Below, piece by piece: positions 10,895-22,325 of a stretch of DNA of 64,000 nt. The stretch is from assembly GCA_039090855.1 (NCBI GenBank), contig CM077034.1, positions 11,982,984-12,046,983 on the forward strand. The letters are read 5' to 3'. Position numbers and translations under genes: made by a program. The notes under the pieces are model-generated. The model did not search any database. It saw nothing but the letters and a program-made list of their open reading frames with translations, and had not been told where the DNA came from. How positions within the stretch are numbered: the first letter of the stretch is position 1; each line of letters begins with the position of its first letter. This stretch comes from Macrothele yani (lineage: Eukaryota > Arthropoda > Arachnida > Araneae > Macrothelidae).

Positions 10895-13800
10895 GGGATG
10901 TAAGGTCGGGTGATGCGCTTCATCAGCCTCTCCTTGACAAATGTCAACCCGCCTCTCGCAAGTGGTATCCTGTTCCCACTAAAGGCTCTGGCACCGCAAT
11001 AGCGGTATAACTTATACCATGGGATCAGAGAAATGCATCCCACACTCACCAACCCGCTTGGCCAGCGTGGTGAGTTATGGCCCTCCCTCAAATGACTCCG
11101 ACAGCCCCTCAGTCTCCAGTAGCTGGAAATGTACCTGGCCAAGGCAGCGGCCCGTGCACATGAAGGCAGAGAGTGTTAAGAATCCTGAGAGAACTGGGAC
11201 ACTGACAATCTGATGCTGACCTTGGGCAGCAATGGACGCTCCCCTCTTCTGATTCAGAATTCTAATTGGGAGAACTACAAAGGGATCAAGGGACATTGTG
11301 GGGCTAATGAGGTAAGAGAAAAGGAGAAGATCTCATCAACTGAAGAAGTGGACATCTCTTCTACTATCGTGGGACAGATACTGGCAGAACTAGTGGTGTT
11401 GGATTTATAATAAACAAGAAACTGAAAGGATAAAGTGGTTAGAAAGTTGAAGTTCCTCTGACAGAGCTGCTAAAAATTTACCTGTTATCCAACTATCGGA
11501 AGATACCAGGCTCAGATATTCCATGCATGCACCACCTAGTCATCCTGAAGAAGTGAAAATTTTATGAGAAATTTGTCATCTAAATAATAAAGGTAAGCAG
11601 CACTGAAATAATTATGGGAGATTTCAATGCAAAAATAGAACACGGCAAAAACAGAATGAAACTTCAGTAGGTAAATTCGGTCACGGCAACAGAAACCAGC
11701 GTGGAAATACTCTCGTTGAGTTTGCAGAGGCAGAAGGATTTTTCATCTTGAATTCCTTTTTCAAGAAAAAGCCACACAGGAAATGGACATGGAGACATCC
11801 AATTGGGACGACAAGTGAAATTGATTTTATTATGTGTAACAAAAAATTCGTCATCGAAGACTGCAGTGTGCTAAACAAGTTCAACACAGGTAGTGACCAT
11901 AGATTGGTGAGATGTAAGATGCACCTCAACACTAAACTGGAACGTGGCAAGCTCATAAGACAAACAAAATCTATTGACATAACCAACCTTAAAAAACACC
12001 ATAATACTTTCAAGTTGGAACTGAAGAACAGATTCTCTGCTTTAGAAGGCCTAACATCGGAAGAAGTGGATATTTCTGAAGTTAACAGAAAAGTAACCAA
12101 AGCTCTTATGGAAACAGCAACAAAATTAGCTGGGTCTAAGAACAAGTTGCATGTAAACAAATTATCAGGAAAAACCAAAATGTTGATGCAAAAAAGAAGA
12201 GAGATGAGGACAACTAAAGAAGATGTGACTTCCAAAGTGGAATATATAGAGCTATGCAAGACAGTAAGAAAAATATCACTGAAGACGTAAGAAAATTCAA
12301 CTGTGAACTAGTAAGGAAAGCAATTGAAAACAACCAAAGCCTAAAGATAGCAAAGGGACATCTCAGTAAGGGAAGAAAACAGATTATGGCTCTGAGAAAA
12401 GAAGATGGTTCTATAACAAGAAATAGAGGCGAAATTTTGACAAGAGTGAAAGATTTCTACTCCAAACTATATGAAAGGGATGATACATGTACTCCAGACA
12501 TCATGAAAGGTACCAGAGTTCTTCCAGTCCTCCCAGCAGAAGTTGCTCATGCAATCAAGAACATGAAGCAGGGGAAAGCTCCAGAAGAAGATGGAATTAC
12601 TGTAGACATCATACAAGAAGCAAATGGAGAAATTGAAACAGTACTCGCCCAAATTTTCACTCGATGCCTTAATGAAGGGAAGATTCCTGAGGATTGGAAC
12701 AATGCTACAATGATCCTGCTACATAAGAAAGGTGACATTGAGGATCTCAGGAACTACAGACCTATCAGCCTCCTATCAGTGGTTTATAAAATCTTCACTA
12801 AAGTTCTTTCACACCGCTTGAAGGTAACACTGGACATGGCTCAACCGAGAGAACAAGCTGGATTCAGGAGTGGCTACAGCACAATAGATCATATCCATGT
12901 GCTGAGAGAACTAATTGAAAGAGCAAAAGAATATGAACTTCCATTGTGCATGGCTTTTATCGATTATGAAAAAGCCTTTGATTCGGTGAAACCATCAGCA
13001 GTTACCACGGCTCTGAAATCCTGCGGTATTGAAGATGCATACATTAATATTATTAATAACATCTATGAAAATGCAAGTGCAAAGATTCGGCTGTTTGAAA
13101 ATACAACACACATAAAAATTGGAAAGGGAGTGAGACAAGGTGACACCATATCTCCGAAGCTCTTTAATGCCACATTGGAAAATGTCTTTCAATCACTGAA
13201 CTGGGAAAACAAAGGGATAAAGATTAATGGAGATTATCTAACCCACCTTCGTTTTGCTGATGACGTAGTCATTTTTGCAACTACCCCATCAGAGCTGCAG
13301 AGTATGATCCAGGAACTTGCTGACAAGAGTAAAGAAGTGGGATTAAAAATGAACTTTCAGAAGACAAAAGTGATGTTCAATGCTTTTACAAGAAATGAAG
13401 ATTTATCGATTGATGGAGAAAAACTGGAGATAACAGACACGTATGTTTATCTTGGACAGCAGATATCAAGTGAGGGTCACATTGATGAAGAAATTAATCG
13501 GCGTACAAAACTTGCCTGGAGAGCTTTTGGAAGAAACAGCATAATTTTCAAGAGCAATATGCCATTATGTCTTAAAAGAAAAGTGTTTGATCAATGCATC
13601 CTTCCAGTGCTTACGTATGGTGCAGAGACGTGGACCTTAACTAAAAGAGACATACAAAGGCTGCAGACAACTCAAAGAAGCATGGAGAGGTGCATGCTTG
13701 GTATAACCAGGAGAGATAAGAAGAGGAACTCGTGGATCCGAAAAATGACAAGAGTGGAAGACATCATGATCAGAGTTAAATCCCTGAAATGGCAATGGGC

Positions 13801-14037
13801 TGGACATACTGCCAGAAGGACAGACCATAGATGGACAGCCGAAATTTTAGATTGGATTCCAAGGGACAGGAAAAGACCCAGAAAGAAGACCACATGGGAG
13901 ATGGGTGGATGAAATTCGTAAATATGCAGGGGTGACATGGAGGAGACTGGCACAAGACAGACCGTTGTGGAGGAAACTTGGGGAGACCTTCGTCCAGCAG
14001 TGGATTGATAATGGTTGACAATGATGATGATGATGAT
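10895..14037 (+). pseudogene. RTE-like LINE copy C, near full length, frameshifted
   Basis: Same family as copies A and B, in head-to-head orientation to B. The leader (10895-11260) matches the B leader. The endonuclease part is broken into several frames (around 11290-11700), then is open from 11748: SEIDFIMCNKKFVIEDC, SDHRLVRC. A one-base loss near 12275 shifts the frame, and the reverse transcriptase continues from there to 13912 with NYRPISLLSVVYKIFTK, QAGFRSGYSTIDHIHVL, AFIDYEKAFDSV, GVRQGDTISPKLFN and RFADDVVIFA, all key RT residues being present. A one-base insertion near 13885 (AGAAAGAAGACC versus AGAAAAAGACC in copy A) truncates the basic C-terminus. The element ends in (ATG)n. Intact RTEs encode one ~1000-residue protein, so this copy is full length but dead by at least three frame breaks. 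Confidence 0.9.
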
Positions 14038-14167
14038 ATATTATATAAAGTAGATATTCACATTATTGCAAATCATTATAATGAAAATCACACAGAACAG
14101 AACAAGAAGCCTAGAAAGGCATGTACATTTTATAGCTGCAGAATGTTTAAAAAAAAAAAAATAATAA

Positions 14168-14199
<32 letters not shown>

Positions 14200-14200
14200 T
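14038..14200 (+). repeat. Shared 3' flank of RTE copy C, ending in A-rich and (TA)n repeats
   Basis: Matches 7448-7600 closely, including TATAAAGTAGATATTCACAT and the GAATGTTTAAAAA end. It then runs into AATAATAA and (TA)n before the sequences diverge. Confidence 0.85.
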
Positions 14201-14224
14201 ATACGGATATAATGCTAAAAACAA

Positions 14225-15305
14225 ATCGAAAAAAATAAAGAAAAAATAAAACAATATTAAAAAGTAGAGAAAAAAATAAAAGATGCCAAAACTTCCAAAC
14301 CAAACAAGCACCGGAGCAAGCGAAAAGCAAAAATCAAACAAGAATTTTTTAAAAAAAACTGGAAGAACACAGGGATTGCAGATCATATCGCAGAGTCTCT
14401 CATGATTATTGACTGATTTGAACAATATTTTGTAAATTGTTGATCTTTTTCTAGCAATACTCTATTTTATTTTTTATGGCTGTTCTATCAATTTTAGAGG
14501 TGAAAAGCATATTCGTCATTTTTTAGTAATGTCCTTTGCTTTGACCTCTTATGCATTTTTTGTGTGTGTCTTGGGCTTTTCAATCTTGCTTCTTTGAGGT
14601 TTACACCTTGGTTAGTTTTTTTTTTTTTTTTTTTTTGGTTGCTGGTTGTCATTAGATCAGCTGAAGGGCTTCCATGTCTCCTATTACCATGGTATTTTAA
14701 TTCTCATGCTGTTTTGGCTTGTGAGTTTTTTTCGTAAATTTTTTTTTTTTTTAATTTCGAAATTGTTTGAACCAATGCTTTTAAATTAATAAACCTTTTC
14801 TTTAGGCAATGCTTTTCACAGTTTCATCTGTTAACGATTTTCTCTCTCTTGTTTTGTGTTGCAGTGGCTGTTCGTCTTCTTTTGAAATGTAGTTTGCTGC
14901 ATGAATTCTCTTGATTGGTTAAGTGTGCGTCCCACAATGATTATTTGGTTTGCTAGTAGTGGGTTCTTTGTCCCTTTTAAATTTGTTGAGTTTACCCTTA
15001 ACTTTAATTTAGTCCTTTGTAGCAAACTGAATAACCAGAAACCCACACTTTTCTGGTCTTTGTAGATATTTGAGAGATTTTCTTCATGCTTGTCCCCGAC
15101 GAAGACATGACACTCAGGCATATGATCTGCAGATTTTGTGTTTTTCTAGTTTAAAAAAAAATAAATCTTGTTTGATTTTTGTTTAAAAAAAAAAATCTTG
15201 TTTGATTTTTGCTTTTCGTTTGCTCCGGTGCTCGTTTGGTTTGGAAGTTTTGGCATTTTTTAGGGTTTTTTTCCTGTTTTTAATATTGTTTTATTTTTTG
15301 TGTTA
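14225..15305. mobile_element. Foldback element with ~150-bp inverted arms
   Basis: The left arm (about 14235-14390) contains GATGCCAAAACTTCCAAACC, AGCACCGGAGCAAGCGAAAA and GCAGATCATAT. The reverse complement of the right arm (about 15115-15300) contains the same words in the same order. The ~700-bp interior is T-rich, has a long poly-T near 14617-14635 and no convincing coding region. A minus-strand open frame of 96 codons at 14831-15121 has no motif I recognise. I interpret it as a non-autonomous DNA element, superfamily unknown. Confidence 0.72.
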
Positions 15306-15859
15306 ATTTTTTTAGTGCTATATCCATGCCTGTTTTGATCTTTCTGTAATGCAGCCTTGGGAGCTTTATAATTTCAAAGTTGGTTTTTATTTTGGGTTTT
15401 TTGTGCTGTGTGTGTGTGTGTGTGTGTGTGTGCTTTGTATGCATTTCAAATTGTGTAATATTTTTTCTAGGTGGTGCAAATGGGTATTCTTTCTTTCTTT
15501 TCTGCCTTTATCAGGAGTTGCCTTTAAAAATTTTTTTCTTGGTATATCTCTTAGCTTTCACTGTGAGGAATATTATTTACATATTTTCTGTTTTTTCACA
15601 AACGACAGTTTTGCCACTTGGGGCATTAGTAACACTTTCTCTGTTTCCAGTGATAAAACCTGATTGATAAACTTTTTGTTCAAATACCCTAGTCACCATT
15701 AAAAATGCACATGTTTTCAGTTCAAAATAATGCACAATATATTCTGGAGAAGTAAACATATATTCCACTCCCAGTCTATCTGTGCATCAAATTTGAAAAA
15801 TATTTTCCCTGTTTTAGGTACTGGTCACTAAGGATGAACATTTTACATGCACTTTTCAA
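15306..15859. other. Unassigned T-rich intronic sequence with short (TG)n
   Basis: Contains a (TG)n tract near 15408-15431. I see no gene or longer repeat. It is probably intronic. Confidence 0.5.
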
Positions 15860-16512
15860 TTCCCCAGTTCTCATACAAGACGTGGTCTGCAGTTCTCAAT
15901 TCCTCAGTTCTCCTATTACAGGTGGTCCACAGTTCTTAGTTCCCCAGTTCTCCTACTAGAGGTGGTCCACTGTTCTCAATTCCCCAGTACTCCTATTGGA
16001 GGTGGTTCACAGTTCTCAATTCCCCAGTACTCCTACTAGAGGTGGTCCACAGTTCTCAATTCCCCAGTTCTACTAGAGGTAGTCCACAGTTCTCAATTCC
16101 CCAGTTCTCCTACTAGAGGTGGTCCACAGTTCTCAGTTCCCCAGTTCTCCTATTAGAGGTGGTCCACAGTTCTCAATTCCCCAGTTCTCCTACTAGAGGT
16201 GGTCCACAGTTCTCAGTTCCCCAGTTCTCCTATTAGAGGTGGTCCACAGTTCTCAATTCCCCAGTTCTCCTACTAGAGGTAGTCCACAGTTCTCAATTCC
16301 CCAGTTCTCCTACTAGAGGTGGTCCACAGTTCTCAATTCCCCAGTTCTCCTACTAGAGGTGGTCCACAGTTCTCAATTCCCCAGTTCTACTAGAGGTGGT
16401 CCACAGTTCTCAAATCTACAGTTCTCCTAGTAGAGGGGGTACACAGTACTCAATTTCACAGTTCTCAGTGGTATACAGTTCCCAATTTCCCAGTTCTCCT
16501 ACTAGAGGTGGC
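15860..16512. repeat. Minisatellite, 40-bp unit, ~16 copies
   Basis: The unit contains AGAGGTGGTCCACAGTTCTC, AATTCCCCAG and TTCTCCTACT. Copies are strongly homogeneous in the middle and diverged at both ends. Occasional 6-bp deletions (TTCTACTAGAGG) shorten single units. No coding potential is evident. Confidence 0.93.
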
Positions 16513-16559
16513 TTTTTATTTGTGACTGTGTTTCTAAAAACCTGATTAAAACACTTATT

Positions 16560-16912
16560 TTACACTAGATGCTATTCACTGCAGTGGAGGTGGTGCACAT
16601 TGCCACTTCAAATAATGCAGTTTTTGTGCTACTCAATGTAATTCAGATGGTGTGCATTGCCACTAAAAATAATGCACTGAATATCCTGCGCATTGTTACT
16701 TCAAAACAGCATAGAGATTTGCTGTTATTCAAACACAGTGAAGATGGTGTGCATCGCCACTTCAAACAATTCAGCTTTCCTGCTGTTTCCTGCAGTGATG
16801 ATGATAGGCATTGCCACTTCAAATAATGCACAGTGTTCCTCCTGTTTGCTGCAGTGAAGATAATGCAGAGTGCCACTTTAAATAATGCGCAGTTTTGTGC
16901 CAGGAGACATGC
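16560..16912. repeat. Degenerate tandem repeat around CATTGCCACTTCAAATAATG
   Basis: About six imperfect copies of a unit of roughly 55-65 bp built on GTGCATTGCCACTTCAAATA and CTGCAGTGAAGATG. They are much more diverged than the neighbouring 40-bp repeat, so this is an older array. Confidence 0.7.
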
Positions 16913-17337
16913 ACATATTTTCCGCTTTCTTGCTGTCTCTGCATCTGAAAGTCATGTATGAAAAAATCTTTTTCTGTTGCATAGCTTTCTGTCATCACGA
17001 AACATTCTGTAATGCACAGTTTTGCCACCAGGGGGTACAAGTGTGTATATATTTCTATTCACAACCGCTTCGCAGCTCCTATTTAAAAAGTTTCTTTCCA
17101 TTGGATTGCATTCTCTAGGATGACGTTTGTTCATGTGTTCTTTATTAGAAGATTGTATATGCCAATAAATATTCAAAAAGTTTCATATTTTATATTCTCA
17201 CACTTCTTTTTATTCAAGAAAATGTGCTCATTGTGCTCAATTATTTATCATCCTTCTTGTTCCCCCATTCTTCAAAAAGGATTCAATGGATGACTTATTG
17301 ATTGGATCAGTGACATCAATTTTCTTTTTGTCTTTAG

Positions 17338-17472
17338 TTGCCGATGGAAGAACGACTGAATGCCCTTTATTTGGAGAAGGGCGCTGAAGATGACAGACAG
17401 ATAGCCAAAGCTGACAGTGTTATTCATTTACTGCTACAAGGTCTACAAAGTCAGGATCATAAATTACTTACT
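17338..17472 (+). CDS. WDR43: WDR43 (UTP5) internal exon, start of the Utp12 domain
   Basis: WDR43 is the animal homologue of yeast Utp5, a WD40 protein of the t-UTP subcomplex. It acts in the nucleolus to start 18S pre-rRNA transcription and processing. This exon encodes 45 residues in frame 0: it opens LPMEERLNALYLEKGAEDD and ends SVIHLLLQGLQSQDHKLLT. The pattern (EERL...A, then LL-QGL-S-D---L) matches the beginning of the C-terminal Utp12-type helical domain of WDR43. The acceptor is TTTTTGTCTTTAG and the donor is ACT|GTAAATATG. The exon is a multiple of three (phase 0 at both ends). The next exon, 33.7 kb downstream, continues the same helix without gap. The identification is from recognised family similarity, not from a search. 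WD40 repeats must lie upstream of the window. Confidence 0.87.
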
Positions 17473-17985
17473 GTAAATATGTTTTGTTATTTGACATTCA
17501 ATGGTGTTTTGAGTATTTTATCTGTATGTGTAATATGCTAAAATATGTTTGTATTTTATCAGGTATTTCTTAATGCTGTACATTAGCACTTCTGCAATTA
17601 TCTGCTGTGGTGTACTAGGGTTTGTGTGTTTGCAGAGTCTGATTTAGACAGTTTGGGGCCCCTCTGGCTACCCATGTTATGTGTGTATGTGATTTGAATG
17701 GGCTAGGCCACACAATCTTCCATTATAAAGTGACAGTGATTTATTGCACAGTACTGTATGTTCTTATGCTGTAACCAGTTGCATAGTTATTATTGGCAAA
17801 TTAAGACATTAGTGGTATTCTATTTATTTGTGGAAATGGTAATTTTCATTTCAGCATGTTTCAACGTACAGTTGTTAAATTATCATTTCAACTTTTTTCA
17901 GTGGATGAACATTGCGAATCAGTTTAATGCAAAGCAAGATATATAACTATATTTTGGGGCCCCTCAAAGGTTGGGGCCCTGGGCA
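17473..17985. other. Start of the ~33.7-kb WDR43 intron
   Basis: No repeat structure or coding is recognised, except GTTTGGGGCCCCTC near 17648 and TTTTGGGGCCCCTCAAAGGT near 17950. These share the phrase TTTGGGGCCCCTC and may be the edges of a small insertion of about 300 bp. Confidence 0.5.
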
Positions 17986-19985
17986 TGTGCTCTGGAATTT
18001 GATTAATCTTTTTCCAGGCCTGGAAAGGACTGGTTCCTATCTCTTCTTCTACTGGGATAACTTATACATTGGAAGCACATACAGGAGCATTAACCATAGA
18101 ATTTTAGAACATAGGAAAGATGTTTCGAAAGCCAATCCTAATACTGCCTTGTCTATTTTGACAATGGAAGACACTTCTGCAGTTCCCCACTGGAACGAAG
18201 CAAAACGAATTGCGTCTTTTGACAATCGTTTTGCCCTCCGTTACCGTGAAAGCCTGGAAATTATTTTCAACTCAATGACTTGCAATTCCGAATCTCCTCT
18301 CTACATTCCGATGATCTGGAGATCAATTCTAAGTTTTGGATACAAAAATAGGAAAAATTCAAATGTAGAATCTGGCAACAATCTTAGTCCTCCATTGGCG
18401 TGATGAAGACCTAAGATAAGGTCTAAAGCTTCCAACTTACGAACTTTTTGTAAAAGTTTTCAATTAACGTAACTAGCGTGATCAAGTTACCTTTATTTGT
18501 GGACTGGAATTTGATTTATTTTTTCCAGGCCTGGAAAGTCCTTGATTTCTCATATTTTTTATTCAGTTTAATTACTTGTATCCAAGATTTAATTATCCCC
18601 TGGAATTTGATTTACCTTTTCCCCAGGCCTGGAAAGTCCTTGATTTTTCATGTTTTTATCCAGTTCAGTTACTGATATCCAGGATTTGCATGGCTCCTGA
18701 AATCCTGGAATGTGATTTCCCTTTTTCCAGGCCTAGAAAGTCCTTGATTTTTCATATTTTGTTTCAGTTTAATTACTTTTATCCAAGATTTAATTGTACC
18801 CTGGAATTCTGCAATTTGATTTACCTTTTTCCTAGGCCTTGGAAAGTCCTTGATTTTTCATGTTTGTATTCAGTTCAGTTACTGATATCCAGGATTTGCA
18901 TGGCTCCTGAAATCCTGGAATGTGATTTCCCTTTTTCCAGGCCTAGAAAGTCCTTGATTTTTCATATTTTGTTTCAGTTTAATTACTTTTATCCAAGATT
19001 TAATTGTACCCTGGAATTCTGCAATTTGATTTACCTTTTTCCTAGGCCTTGGAAAGTCCTTGATTTTTCATGTTTGTATTCAGTTCAGTTACTGATATCC
19101 AGGGTTTGCATGCATGGCTTCTGGAATCCTCGAAAAATCCTGGAATGTGATTTCCCTTTTTTCAGGCCTAGAAAGTCCTTGATTTTCCACATTTTTGTTC
19201 AGTTTAATTACTTTTATCCAACATTTAATTGTCCCCTGGAGTCCTGGAATTTGATTTACCTTTTTCCCAGGCCTGGAAAGTCCTTGATTTTTATATTTTT
19301 ATTGAGTTCAGCTACTGATATCCAGGATTTGCATGGCCTTAGAATTCTGGAAAAGTCCTGTAATTTGATTTCCCTTTTTTCCAGGCCTGGAAAGTCCTTG
19401 ATTTTTCATTTTTTTTATTCAGTTCAGTTACTGATATCCAGGGTTTGCATGGATCCTGGAATGTGATTTCCCTTTTTCCAGGCCTAGAAAGTCCTTGATT
19501 TTTCATATTTTTATTCAGTTTAATTACTTTTATCCAACATTTAATTGTCCCCTGGAATCCTGGAATTTGATTTACCTTTTTCCCAGGCCTGGAAAGTCCT
19601 TGATTTTTTATATTTTTATTGAGTTCAGTTACTGATATCCAGGATTTGCGTGGCCTTAGAATTCTGAAAAAGTCCTGTAATTTGATTTCCCTTTTTTCCA
19701 GGCCTGGAAAGTCCTTGATTTTTCATTTTTTTTTTTATTCAGTTCAGTTACTTATATCCAGGGTTTGAATGGCACCTGGAATCCTGGAAAAGTCATGTGA
19801 TTTGATTCCCCTTTTTCCCAGGCCTGTGGAAAGTCCTTGATTTTTCATATTTTTTTATTCTGTTCAGTTACTTATATCTATGTTTTGCATGGCTCCTGGA
19901 ATTCTGTAAAAATCCTGGAATTTGATTTCCCTTTTCTCCAGGTCTGGAAAGTCATTGATTTTTCATATTTTCATCAAAGGTCCAG
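17986..19985. repeat. Minisatellite, ~105-bp unit, ~15 copies
   Basis: Each unit contains GGCCTGGAAAGTCCTTGATT, a T-rich stretch with TTCAGTTCAGTTACT, and TGGAATTTGATTTCCCTTTT. Starts fall at about 18528, 18626, 18730, 18835, 18940 and 19045, so the period is 98-105 bp. Around 18660-19080 a two-unit (210-bp) block is present twice almost without change, showing recent local duplication. The first partial unit (17986-18028) is separated from the rest by a Penelope fragment. Confidence 0.92.
18029..18500 (+). pseudogene. Penelope-like element fragment: GIY-YIG endonuclease and 3' end
   Basis: The sequence from TTCCTATCTCTTCTTCTACT onward matches the 3' part of the Penelope element at 58795-60978 at high identity. 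It encodes DNLYIGSTYRSINHRILEH, KANPNTALSILTMEDTSA and FDNRFALRYRESLEIIFNS, the GIY-YIG-type endonuclease domain that Penelope elements carry after the reverse transcriptase. Here the YIG glycine is kept. The open frame ends at a stop near 18403. The 3' non-coding part ends at CAAGTTACCTTTATTTG, identical to the other copy. Relative to that copy it retains ~35 extra bases after the stop. It is 5'-truncated and sits within a minisatellite unit. Confidence 0.83.
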
Positions 19986-19989
19986 GAAT

Positions 19990-21310
19990 TAAAGAATGTT
20001 TTCCCATAAAGAGCATGTACCTATGCATAGGTGTAACTGTGAATAACATTAGTAGCTGTATTTTGTGCAGATCTGGCTCCGGCATTCTTTTATTTGTAAT
20101 TTGGATTGTTCTCACTCAGTTTCATGGCTGATTTGACAGTGACCATTGACGTTGTCACTTTTCATTAATTCAATTCACTGCAGGACAGTTCAGTTCAACA
20201 GAAGCAGGTATGGCCCTTATTTTGCTTTTTCAATGATATCGCTTCGATCTACTTTGAGTTCATTAATATTTTTTTCTTGTCTTAGAAAATTCATGTTAAT
20301 TGTTTAATCATGGGTATGTAAAAAAAAAAAAAATTAAAACGGAATGCATGCAGTCTTTTTATTAAAAAAATGTTAAAAATCAAATAAACTTTTTAAAACT
20401 AAAGTTTTTAGGAGTTTTAATTTTTTATTAAAAATGGCAAATTTTGATTTGTAATGAACAAAGAAGCTTTTCATTTTTTTTAACTGAAGGAACAATGAAA
20501 ATTGGGACACTTTTGAGTTGATTTGGCTACTTTTCAGAGTTAAGCCTTCTACTTTCTCATTAAACTGACTAGCAGCACTGCAGAAACTGCCGGGTGTCCA
20601 AAAAATGTTGCATCAGAGGTCGACCTTGTCACTTGTACTCTGTGACTCACCTGGGCAGGTAGACTGTGATTCTGTGATGTGGTCATATTATTCTGGTACG
20701 ACTGTGTGTGTATGTACATGTGCACATACCACTGCTTTGGAGATAGGGTGATGTAAAGTGATCATGCATTTTTTTCATTGCTCACGAAATTGCATTTTCC
20801 CAAATTTGGTTGACACCCTCTTTCTTGACAGCCCTTGTTAAGTACTGAAATATGTGTACTCTTACACAGAGTCACAGAATATAGACGTACGCCGTGCGCA
20901 GATAGTTTCCAAATTATTACCAGATTTTGCAGATAGTTTTGGCTTGTAGATTAAAAAAATAAAAATGTTATTTACAGCAATTAAAACACTTACTCAAGGC
21001 TTTACTCAGATTAATATATTTAATTCTATCTTAACGTGAGAATGTTCAACAATTTTTCACATCTTCCGACAGCGAGTCCTTTTGTTTTTACAGACGTTTC
21101 TGGCCTCTTGATTTTATCAAGGCCTGTTTTCAATATATAGGAACTGTAACAAAAGTTCCATTTACACAGAAATAATTTAAATTTTATTGCCAGGTTTCTC
21201 TTGCAGTTGCCAGTTATAAAATTAAAATATTTTCCTTTTGTATTTTATAAGTCTACTATTTTTGAATTAAGTTGTTGAAAATGCTATTTGTAATTTTTGA
21301 AGGTTCATTA
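19990..21310. other. Unassigned intronic sequence
   Basis: No clear gene or repeat. Poly-A/T runs lie near 20320 and 20480. GGGTGTCCAAAAAATGTTGC at 20592 resembles the GGGTGTCYCAAAA ends of mariner-like elements, but I find no partner. A 24-nt candidate micro-exon is discussed in the findings. Confidence 0.5.
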
Positions 21311-21504
21311 AGGCTGTCTTTGAATGAGTGAAATGGAAATTCTGTCCTATATCTGTAATGCAAATTCTTTTGTACACATTTTCTTGAAAACTATTACATT
21401 GTAGAATTTGAAATTTCGAGCACAAATAAAAACGACCCATAGCTACCACGTGTGGCAGCTATTTTTCCGAAAAATTTGTTAGAATTTTTTTAAAAATTAA
21501 ATTT

Positions 21505-22325
21505 ATCTGACTCTAAAGTATTCCAATTTGGCGCTAGATGGCGCCACAAGTTAGCTTGGCAGTGTTTCTGTGTGGAAGAAACGAAATCTCTCATTTCTGT
21601 CTGATTTGTTTAATTATCTAGGCCAAATAGAAATCAAAGAATGGGCACTGAAGTGAGATTGGAATCTTGTCTTCTATAGATCATCTCAAATTCTACTTTT
21701 TTTAATTCAATTTATCTGACTCAAAAGTATTCCGAATCGGCGCTAGATGGCGCCAGAAGTTAGCTTGACAGTGTTTCTGTGTGGAAGAAACTAAATCTCT
21801 CATTTCTGTCTGATTATTTAAATTATCTAGGCCAAATAGAAATCAAAGAATGGGCACTGAAGTGAGATTGGAATCTTGTCTTCTATAGATCATCTCAAAT
21901 TCTACTTTTTTTAATTCAATTTATCTGACTCGAAAGTATTCCGAATCGGCGCTAGATGGCGCCAGAAGTTAGCTTGGCAGTGTTTCTGTGTGGAAGAAAC
22001 GAAATCTCTCATTTCTGTCTGATTATTTAAATTATCTAGGCCAAATAGAAATCAAAGAATGGGCACTGAAGTGAGATTGGAATCTTGTCTTCTATAGATC
22101 ATCTTAAATTCTACTTTTTTTAATTCAATTTATCTGACTCGAAAGTATTCCGAATCGGCGCTAGATGGCGCCAGAAGTTAGCTTGGCAGTGTTTCTGTGT
22201 GGAAGAAACGAAATCTCTCATTTCTGTCTGATTATTTAAATTATCTAGGCCAAATAGAAATCAAAGAATGGGCACTGAAGTGAGATTGGAATCTTGTCTT
22301 CTATAGATCATCTTAAATTCTACTG
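21505..22325. repeat. Tandem array, 209-bp unit, 4 copies
   Basis: Copies are anchored by GGCGCTAGATGGCGCCA at 21531, 21740, 21949 and 22158, so the spacing is exactly 209 bp. The unit continues with GTGTTTCTGTGTGGAAGAAA, CTCTCATTTCTGTCTGATTA and GGGCACTGAAGTGAGATTGG. The first copy is the most diverged. The second half of the unit is shared with the following 246-bp array. Confidence 0.93.

Noticed and set aside
14831..15121. 96-codon minus-strand frame inside the foldback
   Set aside because: There is no recognisable domain, it sits in T-rich sequence of a non-coding element, and no related copy supports it.
18478..19466. 296-codon frame rich in FPRPGKSLIF repeats
   Set aside because: Translation of the ~105-bp minisatellite, which is a multiple of three in several units.
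20583..20640. GGGTGTCCAAAAAATG as a mariner-like terminal repeat
   Set aside because: No matching inverted end or transposase was found nearby, so it is not reported as an element.
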